This document shows positions 39,142-49,037 of a stretch of DNA of 64,000 bases, piece after piece. Source of the stretch: Pseudorhodoplanes sp. (GTDB lineage Bacteria > Pseudomonadota > Alphaproteobacteria > Rhizobiales > Xanthobacteraceae); NCBI GenBank assembly GCA_032027085.1, contig JAVSMS010000001.1:4813730-4877729 (forward strand), read 5' to 3'. The notes beneath the pieces were generated by a model. That model saw nothing but the letters and a program-made list of their open reading frames with translations, was not told the DNA's origin and did not search any database. Within the stretch, counting starts at the first letter, position 1, and each line of letters starts with the position of its first letter. The position numbers and the translations under genes are program-made.

Positions 39142-40032
39142 ATGCTTTCCCAACGACAAAATCTCGGCCTGCTGCTCGGTTTCATCGGCATCGTCATCTT
39201 TTCCGGCACCATGCCGGGGACGCGCTATGCCATTCCATCTGTCGATCCTTATTTCCTGACGGCATTTCGCGTCAGCCTGGCGGGCTTTGGCGGCGTCGTC
39301 GCGTTGATCGTCACGCGCCGGAAATGGCCCTCGGCCAATGCCTTTGGACCGCTGATCCTGTGTGCGATCTGTCTGGTGCTGGGCTTTCCGCTGCTGATGG
39401 CGGTCGCGCTGGTCACGGTGCCGGCCGGACATAGCGGGGTCATCCTTGGCGTTCTGCCGCTCGCAACTTCGGTTGCCGCCGCATTGTTCCAGCATGAGCG
39501 CCCAAGCCGCGGATTCTGGATTGCCGGCGTGATCGGCGCCGTGCTCGTGATCGCATTCGCGCTCCATCGCGGCGGCGGAGGAACCATTACCATCGGCGAT
39601 ATGCTGGTTCTGCTTGCGGTGCCCTGCGCCGCCATTGGCTATGTTTATTCGGCGCGACTGGCTGCGACGATGCCGGGCTGGGAAGTCATTTCCTGGATCG
39701 TCGTTATATCGCTGCCCATCGCATTGCCGGCGACTTTCCTGTTATGGCCGGCAGACGCATCCAGCATCCCGGCGAGTGTCTGGGTGGCGCTGATCTATCT
39801 CGGCCTGATGAGCCAGTTCATTGGTTTCTTCGCCTGGAATGCCGGGCTGGTCATGGGCGGCATTTCGCGCGTCAGCCAGATTCAATTGCTGATGCCGTTC
39901 GTGGTGGTGCTGATGGCGGCGGTGGTCAACCGCGAGGCAATCGACCTCGAGACGATGCTGTTCGCCGCCGCTGTGGTGCTGACGGTTGCGATCGGAACTC
40001 GCATGCGGGTCGCGCGTCCCGCCAAGGCCTAG
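39142..40032 (+). CDS. EamA-family (DMT) transporter
   Basis: A 296-residue inner-membrane protein with ten helices in two EamA repeats (about 8-140 and 152-290). Features: FSGTMPGTRYAIPSVDPYFLTAFRVSLAG in the first repeat and YLGLMSQFIGFFAWNAGLVMGGISRVSQIQLLMPF in the second. Substrate unknown; members export amino acids or metabolites. Its stop overlaps the convergent dctM stop by four bases, without a visible terminator between them. Confidence 0.85.
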   Translation: MLSQRQNLGLLLGFIGIVIFSGTMPGTRYAIPSVDPYFLTAFRVSLAGFGGVVALIVTRRKWPSANAFGPLILCAICLVLGFPLLMAVALVTVPAGHSGVILGVLPLATSVAAALFQHERPSRGFWIAGVIGAVLVIAFALHRGGGGTITIGDMLVLLAVPCAAIGYVYSARLAATMPGWEVISWIVVISLPIALPATFLLWPADASSIPASVWVALIYLGLMSQFIGFFAWNAGLVMGGISRVSQIQLLMPFVVVLMAAVVNREAIDLETMLFAAAVVLTVAIGTRMRVARPAKA

Positions 40033-41336
40033 CGCACATCGAACATTGTCGACGGCAGCCACAAAGCGATTTGCGGGAAGATCACGATCAGCGCCACCGC
40101 CGCGCACATCAGGAAGAAGAGCGGCAGCGTGTACGCGCCGATGGTGAATATGTTGCGGCCGGTCATGCCCTGCAGAACATAAAGGTTGAAACCAACGGGC
40201 GGCGTGATCTGCGCCATTTCCACGACCAGCACCAGATAGATGCCGAACCAGATCAGATCAAAGCCCGCCCGATCGACCAGCGGAATGATGATGGACGTCG
40301 TCAGCACCACCATCGAAATGCCGTCGAGGAAACATCCAAGCAGGATGAAGAACACCGTCAGCACCGCAATCAATTGCCAGTGCGAAAAATTGAATCCGGC
40401 GATCCATTCCGCCAGCGCGCTCGGGATGCCGGTGAAACCCATTGCCGCCGTCAGATAGGCGGCCCCCGCCAGAATGAAGGCGATCATGCAGCTCGTTCGG
40501 GTCGCGCCCAGCAAGGCCTCGACGAAGGTGGTGCGTGTCAGCGTGTTGGACCACCATGACAGGGCCAGCGACAGAAACACGCCGACAACCGCCGCTTCGG
40601 TAGCGGATGCAAGTCCACCATAGATCGAGCCGATGACGCCAGCGATCAGCAGCACGATCGGAATCAGGCGGCGGCTGGCCACGACCCGATTGACGAAACT
40701 GACCGGCGGCTCGCGCGGCGGCATCCGCCGTGTATTCAACAACGCCCAGACGACGATAAAGCCCATGAACAGGGCTGCGAGCATGATACCCGGCACAACG
40801 CCGGCGATGAACAGGCGCGCGATCGACTGGTCGGTCGCCGTCGCATAGACGATCATGATGATCGAAGGCGGGATCAGAAGCCCCAGCGTGCCGGACCCGG
40901 CGAGTGTTCCGACCGCCATTTTCTCGTCGTAGCCGCGCTTGAGCAGTTCCGGCAGCGCGATGCGACCGATAGTGGCGCAGGTGGCCGCGGACGATCCCGA
41001 CACCGCGGCAAAGATCGCGCAACCCACGACATTGACGTGCAGCAGGCGTCCCGGAAGCCGCTGCAACCACGGCGCCAGCCCTTCGAACATGTCCTCCGAC
41101 AATTTGGTGCGATAGAGAATCTCACCCATCCAGATGAACATCGGCAACGCGGTGAGATCCCACGAATTGGAGGCAGACCACACGGACGTGGCAAGTACCT
41201 GGCCGGGAGGCGTCGCAATCTTGGTCATGACCGCGACGAGACCGGTAGCGGCAAGCGCAAATCCGATCCAGATCCCCGAGCCCAGAATGACGAACAGCAG
41301 GACAATGAGAACGAACGAGAGTTCTACGACGCCCAT
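40029..41336 (-). CDS. dctM: TRAP transporter large permease, DctM type
   Basis: A 435-residue integral membrane protein with about 12 helices that carries out Na+-driven uptake of the substrate delivered by DctP. The DctM motifs WDLTALPMFIWMGEILYRTKLSEDMFEGLAPW, VSGSSAATCATIGRIALPELLKRGYDEKMAVG, GTLGLLIPPSIIMIVYA and GCFLDGISMVVLTTSIIIPL are present. ATG 41336 overlaps the dctQ stop by one base (TAATG). Substrate is not readable, but the gene neighbourhood points to a pyroglutamate/hydantoin-like compound. Confidence 0.93.
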   Translation of the reverse strand: MGVVELSFVLIVLLFVILGSGIWIGFALAATGLVAVMTKIATPPGQVLATSVWSASNSWDLTALPMFIWMGEILYRTKLSEDMFEGLAPWLQRLPGRLLHVNVVGCAIFAAVSGSSAATCATIGRIALPELLKRGYDEKMAVGTLAGSGTLGLLIPPSIIMIVYATATDQSIARLFIAGVVPGIMLAALFMGFIVVWALLNTRRMPPREPPVSFVNRVVASRRLIPIVLLIAGVIGSIYGGLASATEAAVVGVFLSLALSWWSNTLTRTTFVEALLGATRTSCMIAFILAGAAYLTAAMGFTGIPSALAEWIAGFNFSHWQLIAVLTVFFILLGCFLDGISMVVLTTSIIIPLVDRAGFDLIWFGIYLVLVVEMAQITPPVGFNLYVLQGMTGRNIFTIGAYTLPLFFLMCAAVALIVIFPQIALWLPSTMFDVR

Positions 41337-41893
41337 TACGCCTCCTTGCCAAGCGTAATGGCGTCTTCGCTCGTCCGGAATGTCGGCCGACCCTGCCGCA
41401 GCACGATGAGAAACTCGTCAACAAGAGCGATGGTGAGAACCAGTGCGCCCACAGCCATCGCAGCCTGCGGAATTGTGAGTGGAACCCGGATCACGCCCGT
41501 CGACACCTCGTTGAATTGCCATGACACCCAGGCGAACAGCAGCAATTGCCAAGTCATGTATCCAGCGAACGCGGCCGAGGCGCCGAACGCCCATAATTCG
41601 GCCTTGTGCCGCCACTTTTCGGAAAGCATCGCCAGCAGCATGGTGACGCGGATATGCGCGCCCGCTTTCAGCGTGCCGGCCAACGCCAGGAAACTCGCGG
41701 CCGCCAGCAGATAGCCTGCGATTTCCGCCAGCGACAGAATGACGAGGCCAACCGGCGGCAACCCGACCAGCGGCAGGAGAATATCGATGAGGCGGCCGGC
41801 AAGCTGCGCGCCGACCATAACCGCAATCACGACAAGACACAGGGCCGAAAGCCAAAGTGCCGTTTGAAAGAGCGCGTCCAGAAACTTCCGCAT
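41336..41893 (-). CDS. dctQ: TRAP transporter small permease, DctQ type
   Basis: A 185-residue four-helix membrane subunit. Conserved DctQ features: the first helix after a short amphipathic start (MRKFLDALFQTALWLSALCLVVIAVMVGAQL), the LKAGAHIRVTMLLAML segment, and STGVIRVPLTIPQAAMAVGALVLTIALVDEFL. The ATG at 41893 is preferred; the frame continues upstream through a hairpin between dctP and dctQ. Partner of the DctM downstream. Confidence 0.88.
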   Translation of the reverse strand: MRKFLDALFQTALWLSALCLVVIAVMVGAQLAGRLIDILLPLVGLPPVGLVILSLAEIAGYLLAAASFLALAGTLKAGAHIRVTMLLAMLSEKWRHKAELWAFGASAAFAGYMTWQLLLFAWVSWQFNEVSTGVIRVPLTIPQAAMAVGALVLTIALVDEFLIVLRQGRPTFRTSEDAITLGKEA

Positions 41894-41946
41894 CACGATC
41901 CCCACATCGTCACGCCGGGCCTGCCCCCGCGTCCCGCGGCCGAAAG

Positions 41947-41978
41947 AAGAACTCCCGGGCCTGGGTCCGGGAGTTCTT
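41947..41978 (-). terminator. Intercistronic hairpin between dctP and dctQ
   Basis: Perfect stem AAGAACTCCCGG / CCGGGAGTTCTT with a GCCTGGGT-type loop, 12 bp after the dctP stop, followed by CTTTC. It may act as partial terminator or 3' stabiliser, giving more DctP than DctQM, as is common for solute-binding proteins. Confidence 0.6.
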
Positions 41979-41990
41979 GTCAGTGCTGAA

Positions 41991-42965
41991 TTACTTCTTG
42001 TAGGCGTCAATCATCGCTTTTCCATCGGCCCCGGCCGATTTCGCCCACTCGGCCGCAATCGTTTCGCCGATCTTGGTCAGACCATTCTTCAGTTCCGCAC
42101 TTGGGGGCAGCACAATAATTTTGGCATCCTTGAGCGCCTTGGTCTTGATCGCCATTTCCTCCTGCGAGGCCTTCCAGCCGCGCTCTTCTGCGGCCTTGGC
42201 GGCATCCAACAACGCCTTCTGCTCGTTCGGCTTCAGCTTGTCGAACGCCGCTTTGTTCACGAAAACGATGTTGCGCGGCAGCCAGGCCTGTGTGTCGATG
42301 TAATGCGTCAGGTAATCCTGCGCCTTGGTGTCGACGCCAGTCGAAGCGGAGGTGATCATCACATCGACGCGGCCGGTGGCGAACGCGGTCGGCAGGTCGG
42401 GCACCTCGATCTGCGTCGGGATCGAGCCGGCCAGCTGAGCGATGCGGCCGATCATCGGATTGTAGGTGCGGAATTTCAGCCCCTTGAGATCGTCGACCGA
42501 TTTTATCTCGCGCTTGGCATACAGACCTTGCGGCGGCCACGGCACCGAATACAGCAGCATCAGCCCTTCGGAGGCGAGCTGCTTTTCAAGAAACGGCTTC
42601 TGCGCAGCATAAAGCTTCTTCGCCGCATCATAGCCGGTGGCGAGGAACGGCAGCGCGTCAAAACCGTAAACCGGTGCTTCGTTGGCCGCCAGCGATTCCA
42701 GAATCTCGCCGATCGGCGCCGTACCCTGACGGACCGCACGCTTGATTTCAGGATGTTTGATCAGGGAACCGGCCGAATGAACCTTGATCTTGAGCGAACC
42801 GCCAGTGGCTTTCTCCACGTCAGCGGCAAAAGCGGCGACGGTTTTCGTGTGGAAATTGCCGTCCGGATAAGGGGTCGGCATGTCCCATGTAGTCTGGGCC
42901 GCAGCCGCAGTCGCCACGCTGCCGGCTACTGCCAGCCCAAGCAGTCCACGCATAACTATCGTCAT
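41991..42965 (-). CDS. dctP: TRAP transporter solute-binding protein, DctP family
   Basis: A 324-residue periplasmic binding protein with signal peptide (MTIVMRGLLGLAVAGSVATAAAAQ, cleaved about 24). The fold follows the DctP pattern: TPYPDGNFHTKTVAAFAADVEKATGGSLKIKVHSAGSL, the ligand-carboxylate arginine in LKGLKFRTYNPM, then LPTAFATGRVDVMITSASTGVDTKAQDYLTHYID. ATG 42965 follows GAGGGAG. It is 97 bp downstream of the MarR-type gene and the first structural gene of a marR-dctPQM unit. Confidence 0.92.
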   Translation of the reverse strand: MTIVMRGLLGLAVAGSVATAAAAQTTWDMPTPYPDGNFHTKTVAAFAADVEKATGGSLKIKVHSAGSLIKHPEIKRAVRQGTAPIGEILESLAANEAPVYGFDALPFLATGYDAAKKLYAAQKPFLEKQLASEGLMLLYSVPWPPQGLYAKREIKSVDDLKGLKFRTYNPMIGRIAQLAGSIPTQIEVPDLPTAFATGRVDVMITSASTGVDTKAQDYLTHYIDTQAWLPRNIVFVNKAAFDKLKPNEQKALLDAAKAAEERGWKASQEEMAIKTKALKDAKIIVLPPSAELKNGLTKIGETIAAEWAKSAGADGKAMIDAYKK

Positions 42966-43062
42966 CGTCGTTCTCCCTCGCGATTGCATCACACAGCCGT
43001 TCTGCTCTGACACTCACTCTAGCAGGGATCGCCTGCCCCTCGAATAGTCTTCCGTTCGAGTT

Positions 43063-43617
43063 TCATAAGCTCGCCGCCGATCGCGCGGCCTGATCGTAGT
43101 GACCGGACAAGGCGCGCATCAGCGCGGCAATCTCCGACAGGCGTCGCTCATCGCTGCCGGCGCCCTTGACCGGCGCGACCAGCAAGACCTCGCGGATTTT
43201 CGTGTAAGCGGCGACAACCGTTTCGCCCTTGCGCGTCAACGCAACCGTTTTCTCGTTGCCGCTGCGGCCCGAGGACACGAGTCCGGCCGCCTCCAGCTTT
43301 TTCACGGAATAGGTAACGAGATGCGTATCCTCGATATTCAGCACGAGGCAGATATCGGCGAGCCGCTTTGCTTTGCCGCGGTGCGCGATGGTGTGCACCA
43401 CCAGCACGTCCAGCGGCGAAAGATCGGGCACGCCGGCGGCCGCCATACAGCGGACGATCCAGCGCTCGAAAGCGTGACCGAGAAGAATGAGCCCGAATTC
43501 CAGTTCCGATAAAGCCGGCATCGCTCCGGCGGCCAGATGTGCCGAAGAAACCACCGGGCCAACCGGTTTCTCGCCGCTTCTTTGCGCTTGCTGCCTGGCC
43601 ATAAGCCGCGCTTCCAT
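43063..43617 (-). CDS. MarR-type winged-helix regulator of the TRAP/oxoprolinase locus
   Basis: A 184-residue protein with a MarR-like winged helix: SPLDVLVVHTIAHRGKAKRLADICLVLNIEDTHLVTYSVKKLEAAGLVSSGRSGNEKTVALTRKGETVVAAYTKIRE is helix-turn-helix plus wing, with dimerisation helices at both ends. ATG 43617 has GAGGG five bases upstream; an ATG three codons earlier is possible. It faces the oxoprolinase gene across a 91-bp gap with a palindromic operator, and precedes dctP on its own strand. It probably represses both units and responds to the imported substrate. Confidence 0.85.
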   Translation of the reverse strand: MEARLMARQQAQRSGEKPVGPVVSSAHLAAGAMPALSELEFGLILLGHAFERWIVRCMAAAGVPDLSPLDVLVVHTIAHRGKAKRLADICLVLNIEDTHLVTYSVKKLEAAGLVSSGRSGNEKTVALTRKGETVVAAYTKIREVLLVAPVKGAGSDERRLSEIAALMRALSGHYDQAARSAASL

Positions 43618-43646
43618 TGCCCTCATGGAAGGCTAGCGTCGTAAAA

Positions 43647-43679
43647 TAATTTGTCAACAAATCGTTGACGATTTATAGG
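43647..43679. promoter_or_regulatory. Palindromic operator overlapping divergent promoters (marR / oxoprolinase)
   Basis: TAATTTGTCAAC-AAATC-GTTGACGATTTA (43647-43675) is an imperfect inverted repeat with exact GTCAAC/GTTGAC cores and 10 of 12 paired arm positions. A plus-strand promoter TTGTCA (43651) -17 bp- TATAGG (43674) has the palindrome within its core. On the minus strand a perfect TTGACA (43657-43652) could be the -35 for marR. This is a typical target for a MarR dimer repressing both directions. Confidence 0.7.
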
Positions 43680-43708
43680 ATGAGCAGAGACCACAGCGAA
43701 CCATCAAA

Positions 43709-46700
43709 ATGGCGGCGCAGCAAAGCTGGGATTTCTGGATCGACCGCGGCGGCACGTTCACCGACATCGTCGGGCGCAAGCCCGACGGCACGTTGGTCGC
43801 GCACAAGCTTCTGTCGGAGAATCCTGAGGCCTACCGCGATGCCGCCGTGCAGGGCATCCGCGACCTGCTCGGACTGAAGGCCGGCGACGCTATTCCTGAA
43901 GGCCGCATCGCCGCCGTGAAAATGGGGACTACGGTCGCGACCAATGCACTGCTGGAGCGCAAGGGCGAGCGCACTTTGCTGGTGACGACCAAAGGTTTCC
44001 GCGACGCGCTGCGCATCGGCTATCAGGCGCGGCCGAAAATCTTCGCGCGGCAGATCATCAAGCCGGACATGCTGTTCGAACGCGTTGTCGAGGTCGACGA
44101 GCGCGTGCGCGCCGACGGCACTGTCGAGCGCAAGCCTGATCTCGCCGCTGTAGGCGACGAACTCGAAGCCTCGAAAGCCGACGGCATCAAGTCAGTCGCC
44201 ATCGTGTTCATGCATGCTTATCGCTATCCGGAACACGAAAAGGCTGTTGCCACGCTCGCGCGTGAGATGGGCTTTGCCCAGGTCTCGGTCAGTCACGAGG
44301 TCTCGCCGCTGATCAAGTTGGTGGGACGTGGCGATACGACTGTGGTCGATGCATATCTCTCGCCGATCCTGCGCAAGTATGTAGCGCAGGTAGGAAGCGA
44401 GCTTGTTGCTTCACCGACCTCGCTTGCTGAGAAAGTCGGCGCGCTCGGCGCGCCGGGAGGAGGCTCATCCACAAGAGTCCACCTCATGTTCATGATGTCC
44501 TCGGGTGGCCTCACCGCCGCCGATCTGTTTCAGGGCAAGGACGCGATCCTCTCCGGCCCCGCCGGTGGCGTCGTGTCGATGGCTGAAACCGCGCGCGAGG
44601 CCGGCTTCAAGTACGTGATCGGCTTCGACATGGGCGGCACCTCGACCGACGTGTCGCATTTCCACGGCGAATACGAGCGCGCATTCGAGACCGAAGTGGC
44701 GGGCGTACGCATGCGCGCGCCAATGATGCTTATTCATACGGTGGCGGCCGGCGGCGGCTCGATCCTGCATTTCGACGGCGCGCGCTTTCGCGTTGGTCCC
44801 GACAGCGCCGGTGCCAATCCCGGGCCAAAGTGCTATCGCCGCGGCGGCCCCCTCGCCGTCACCGACGCCAATGTCATGGTGGGCAAGCTGCTGCCTGACT
44901 TCTTCCCGAAAATCTTCGGACCGCGGCAGGATGAGCCGCTCGACGACAAGGCGGTGCGCGAAGCCTTCGAGAAACTCGCCAGGGAGGTCGGCGACGGCCG
45001 CAAGCCAGAAGAGGTCGCCGACGGCTTCATCAAGATTGCGGTCGAGAACATGGCCAACGCGATCAAGAAGATTTCCGTGCAGCGTGGCTATGACGTGACG
45101 CGCTATGCGCTGAACTGTTTCGGTGGCGCCGGCGGCCAGCACGCCTGCCTTGTCGCCGATGCGCTCGGCATGACCAAGGTCCTCATCCATCCTTTCTCGT
45201 CGCTGCTCTCGGCCTATGGCATGGGCCTCGCCGACATCCGCGCCACGCGTCAGCAGGCGATCGAAGAGCCGTTCGGTGTGAAATCACTTGCCGCGCTGAA
45301 GAAGATCGGAACGCGGCTCGGCAAAGAGACGAAGGGCGAAGTGGCGGGCCAGGGTGTACCTGCGAAATCGATCGACGTGATAGTCCGAGCGCACATCCGC
45401 TACGCGGGGACTGACACCGCCCTTGTGGTGAAAGCCGGAACGCTGGCAGCGATGAAGGCGGCGTTCGAGAAAGCGCACAAGGCGCAATTCGGCTTCGTCG
45501 ACCGCAAGAAGGATCTGGTGATCGAAGCCGTTTCGGTGGAAGCCGTCGGCGGCGGCGCCAAGTTCCGCGAGAAGACACTGAAGACGACGCGGGGCAAGCT
45601 CCCCTCGCCCACCCGCCGCACCAAATTTTTCTCCGCCGGTCAATGGCACAAGGCGAATGTCTATACGCGCGACCAGATCAAGCCTGGTCAGAAGATCAAA
45701 GGCCCGGCCATCGTCATCGAACCGCATCAGACCATCTTGGTTGAATCCGGCTGGCAGGCGGAGCTGACGAAGAAGAATCACCTGATTCTGGCGCGCGTCA
45801 GGAAGCTGAAACGGCAAAGCGCGATCGGCACCAAGGCGGATCCAGTGATGCTGGAGGTCTTCAACAACCTGTTCATGTCGATCGCCGAACAGATGGGCGT
45901 CGCTTTGCAGAACACCGCCTATTCGGTGAATATCAAGGAGCGGCTCGACTTCTCCTGCGCGGTGTTCGACGGCAAAGGATCGCTGGTCGCCAACGCGCCG
46001 CACATGCCGGTGCATCTCGGCTCGATGGACCGTTCGGTCGAGACCATCATCCGCGACAACAAAGGCAAGATCAAACCGGGCGACGTCTACGCGATCAACG
46101 CGCCTTACAACGGCGGCACGCATCTGCCCGACATCACGGTCTGCACGCCGGTCTTCGACAAGGCCAGGCGCAAGATCCTGTTCTGGGTCGCTTCCCGCGG
46201 CCACCACGCCGACGTTGGCGGCATTTCGCCCGGCTCAATGTCGCCGAACGCGACGACCATCGAGCAGGAGGGCGTGCTGTTCGACAATTTCAAGCTGGTC
46301 GACCGCGGACGCTTCCTCGAAAGGGAACTGATGGCCGCGCTGACCGGCGCCAAATATCCGGCACGCAACCCGATCCAGAACATCAACGACATCAAGGCGC
46401 AGATCGCCGCCAACGAGAAGGGCGTGCAGGAACTGCGCAAGATGGTTGCGCATTTCAGTCAGCCCGTGGTCGACGCCTACATGAAGCATGTGCAGGACAA
46501 CGCCGCCGAAAGCGTGCGGCGGGTGATCGACCGGCTGCATGATTCCGAGTTCAGCTACGAGATGGACCAGGGCACCGTGATCAAGGTGAAGATCACGGTC
46601 GACAAGAAAAAGCGGGAGGCGACGGTGGATTTCACCGGCACCTCGCCCCAGCAGCCGACGAATTTCAACGCGCCTGAGCCGGTGACTCGCGCGGCCGTGC

Positions 46701-47380
46701 TCTATGTGTTTCGCGTGATGGTGGACGATGACATCCCGATGAATGCCGGCTGCCTGCGGCCGATCAATATCGTGATTCCGAAAGGCACAATGCTGACGCC
46801 GGAATATCCCGCCGCTGTGGTCGCCGGCAATGTCGAGACCTCGCAGGCGGTGACCAATTGCCTGTTCGGGGCGCTCAATGCGCTCGCCGCTGCGCAGGGC
46901 ACCATGAACAACCTGAATTTCGGCAACAAAAAATATCAATACTACGAGACGATCTGCTCGGGCTCGCCCGCGGGCCCCGGCTTTGACGGCACCGACGCCG
47001 TGCATACGCACATGACCAACACGCGGCTGACCGATCCGGAAATCCTGGAATTTCGCTATCCGGTGCTGCTGGAGGATTTTCACGTCCGCAAGGATTCAGG
47101 CGGCAAGGGGCAATGGAAAGCCGGCGACGGCATCCGCCGCACCATCCGGTTCCTCGAGCCGATGGAATGCACGCTACTGACCGGACACCGCCGCGTGCGT
47201 CCGTTCGGACTTGCCGGCGGCGAAGCCGGTCAGGTCGGCGAAAATTCCGTGCGCCGCAAGGACGGCACGATCGAGAAGCTCAAGGGCTGCGATTCCACGA
47301 CGCTCGACGCCGGCGAAGCCATCATCATCCAGACACCCACTGCCGGTGGCTGCGGCGATCCGCGAAAGCGTCGATCATAG
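43709..47380 (+). CDS. Fused 5-oxoprolinase / hydantoinase (HyuA-HyuB), 1223 aa
   Basis: A full-length fusion of the two subunits that are often separate. Residues 1 to about 690 form Hyu[45 protein letters not shown], and the ASKHA-like ATP motif [22 protein letters not shown]. Residues about 710-1220 form Hyu[40 protein letters not shown] and the [10 protein letters not shown]...[13 protein letters not shown] region. The fused form is that of ATP-dependent 5-oxoprolinases (pyroglutamate to glutamate); hydantoinase or related activity is possible. No Shine-Dalgarno is obvious before ATG 43709. The divergent TRAP transporter likely supplies its substrate. Confidence 0.9.
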   Translation: MAAQQSWDFWIDRGGTFTDIVGRKPDGTLVAHKLLSENPEAYRDAAVQGIRDLLGLKAGDAIPEGRIAAVKMGTTVATNALLERKGERTLLVTTKGFRDALRIGYQARPKIFARQIIKPDMLFERVVEVDERVRADGTVERKPDLAAVGDELEASKADGIKSVAIVFMHAYRYPEHEKAVATLAREMGFAQVSVSHEVSPLIKLVGRGDTTVVDAYLSPILRKYVAQVGSELVASPTSLAEKVGALGAPGGGSSTRVHLMFMMSSGGLTAADLFQGKDAILSGPAGGVVSMAETAREAGFKYVIGFDMGGTSTDVSHFHGEYERAFETEVAGVRMRAPMMLIHTVAAGGGSILHFDGARFRVGPDSAGANPGPKCYRRGGPLAVTDANVMVGKLLPDFFPKIFGPRQDEPLDDKAVREAFEKLAREVGDGRKPEEVADGFIKIAVENMANAIKKISVQRGYDVTRYALNCFGGAGGQHACLVADALGMTKVLIHPFSSLLSAYGMGLADIRATRQQAIEEPFGVKSLAALKKIGTRLGKETKGEVAGQGVPAKSIDVIVRAHIRYAGTDTALVVKAGTLAAMKAAFEKAHKAQFGFVDRKKDLVIEAVSVEAVGGGAKFREKTLKTTRGKLPSPTRRTKFFSAGQWHKANVYTRDQIKPGQKIKGPAIVIEPHQTILVESGWQAELTKKNHLILARVRKLKRQSAIGTKADPVMLEVFNNLFMSIAEQMGVALQNTAYSVNIKERLDFSCAVFDGKGSLVANAPHMPVHLGSMDRSVETIIRDNKGKIKPGDVYAINAPYNGGTHLPDITVCTPVFDKARRKILFWVASRGHHADVGGISPGSMSPNATTIEQEGVLFDNFKLVDRGRFLERELMAALTGAKYPARNPIQNINDIKAQIAANEKGVQELRKMVAHFSQPVVDAYMKHVQDNAAESVRRVIDRLHDSEFSYEMDQGTVIKVKITVDKKKREATVDFTGTSPQQPTNFNAPEPVTRAAVLYVFRVMVDDDIPMNAGCLRPINIVIPKGTMLTPEYPAAVVAGNVETSQAVTNCLFGALNALAAAQGTMNNLNFGNKKYQYYETICSGSPAGPGFDGTDAVHTHMTNTRLTDPEILEFRYPVLLEDFHVRKDSGGKGQWKAGDGIRRTIRFLEPMECTLLTGHRRVRPFGLAGGEAGQVGENSVRRKDGTIEKLKGCDSTTLDAGEAIIIQTPTAGGCGDPRKRRS

Positions 47381-47680
47381 CCCGCGTTCAGGCCTCGGCG
47401 CGCGTGTCCTCTTTCCAGCAGAGGGATGACTTGCTGATCGCATCTTCCTGAGCCGCAACGGCGACGTTTTGGCCAGCGAACGCGGCTGACGCTTCGGCGT
47501 CCCAAGGACATGCGGACCTCCGCGGCCGGCCGCCATGCCGTAACCAGCGATGGGCAACAGCCCAAGACTGCGCCGTGCCGCCTCGATCTGTATCCAAGCC
47601 GCTTCGATGTCCCGCCGGCAGCGTTCGATGAGCCGCCATGCCAATGCCTGCGGGGCTTCCCCTTCCGCGTCGCTCTGCAT
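47375..47680 (-). CDS. Hypothetical protein, 101 aa
   Basis: A minus-strand frame whose first half ([31 protein letters not shown]) is a regular amphipathic helix resembling short hypothetical proteins I recall from Bradyrhizobium relatives; the second half is basic and low in structure. It overlaps the oxoprolinase stop by six bases, convergently. ATG 47680; a TTG three codons earlier is also possible. No ribosome site stands out, so this is tentative. Confidence 0.4.
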   Translation of the reverse strand: MQSDAEGEAPQALAWRLIERCRRDIEAAWIQIEAARRSLGLLPIAGYGMAAGRGGPHVLGTPKRQPRSLAKTSPLRLRKMRSASHPSAGKRTRAPRPERGL

Positions 47681-47878
47681 GCCGGTCAACGCTCACAATC
47701 TGCGGCCGTTCCTGCAAAAAGCAGCTGGCATTGCGATTTCCGCAGTGGCGTCGCGAAAATCCTGCTGTCCTTGGCAATCTGGAAATGGCCTGAGCTCGCG
47801 GAGCGCCTTCCCGCCTTCGCCCGGCGCTACAATCAGCCTTGACCACACGTGCCAGGAGGCCACTGGCGCATGACGTGA

Positions 47879-48826
47879 CTAGTCCCGCGTCTTGATGTCG
47901 CGCGCTTGACCGCGGATCACGCTGCCCGTCCTGTCGAGTGCGTGCGCCGCCTCGACATCCGACGAGGAAACAACACGATTCCGGCCACCCGATTTGGCCA
48001 TGTACAAGGCCATGTCGGCGCGACGCAACAATGTGTCGATGTTGTCGCCGATCTGGTAAGCGCTGACGCCAAAACTGCTCGTCAGGCTGATCCGGCCTTG
48101 ACCGGCACTGATTGACAGATCCGTCACCCGCACGCGCAACCGTTCAGCCAGCGCGACGGCGTCATCCGCCGTCTTGCCTGGCAGAAGCATGGCAAATTCC
48201 TCGCCGCCAAGGCGGCCGGTTATCGCCTCTTCCGATGCTGCGAGCGCGGCAACACAGCGAATCGCTTCGTCGCCCACATCATGACCAAACGTGTCATTGA
48301 TTCCCTTGAAGTGATCTATGTCGATCATGATGGCTGCGATAGGGCCGACGACGGACGGGCTGAAATATTCGGCCGCCGCTTCAAAAAAACCGCGGCGATT
48401 GGAAATGCCCGTGAGCGGGTCCAATGTCGCCATGCAGATCAAATCGCGCTGCAACGTCCCGAGACGCTCGGCGGCCCTCAGCCGGGCGTAGAGTTCTTCC
48501 GCATTTGGCGGCTTGTTGATGAAGTCGTCGGCGCCTCCATCGATCGCCTCGACGAGATTGTGCCGCTCGTGGCTGGCGGACATCATCAAAATATAGATGG
48601 GCCGCCGCTTGCCCGCGAGACGGCGCACCTTGAGGCACATTTCAGCTCCCGACATGGACGTGAGTTCGGCGCTGGTCAGCAGCACTCCGACATTGGTGTG
48701 AGCGGAGATATAATCGAGCGCTTCCGGCGCATCCTGGAACGGAAATACCTGATGGTCGCGTGCCTCCAGCAAGCGCCCCACACATTTCAGGACCGTTCGG
48801 CTTGGATCGACGACGACCGTATCCAT
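47879..48826 (-). CDS. Diguanylate cyclase with degenerate receiver domain
   Basis: A 315-residue cytosolic protein. The N-terminal 118 residues have a response-regulator fold, but the phosphoacceptor Asp appears replaced by Ser52 (VLLTSAELTSMSGAEM instead of ...D..MP.MDG); the conserved Lys105 (FINKPP) and one acidic residue (Asp7) remain. A GGDEF domain follows: LDPLTGISNRRGFFE, IDIDHFKGINDTFGHDVGDEAI, active-site GGEEF (207-211), FGVSAY and ADMALYMAKSGGRN. No RxxD inhibitory site precedes GGEEF. It should make c-di-GMP, controlled by something other than simple phosphorylation. ATG 48826 follows GGAGGGG. Confidence 0.88.
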   Translation of the reverse strand: MDTVVVDPSRTVLKCVGRLLEARDHQVFPFQDAPEALDYISAHTNVGVLLTSAELTSMSGAEMCLKVRRLAGKRRPIYILMMSASHERHNLVEAIDGGADDFINKPPNAEELYARLRAAERLGTLQRDLICMATLDPLTGISNRRGFFEAAAEYFSPSVVGPIAAIMIDIDHFKGINDTFGHDVGDEAIRCVAALAASEEAITGRLGGEEFAMLLPGKTADDAVALAERLRVRVTDLSISAGQGRISLTSSFGVSAYQIGDNIDTLLRRADMALYMAKSGGRNRVVSSSDVEAAHALDRTGSVIRGQARDIKTRD

Positions 48827-49037
48827 CGCATCCCCTCCATTCTCTCCACTTGCTTGGAATGCATTCTCCGATTGCCGGAGCAATTTTTCTCAACTTCCGC
48901 GTTCAAGAATGATGGGGGAGCGTTAGCAGTTTAATGCGGAAAATGCGAAAATTTGACGAGAATGCATTGCCCCGGAAAAACACATCGGCGACCAGAATTT
49001 TGTCCCGGTTGGTCGAGAAGGCCATTTTGCGCGTTAC

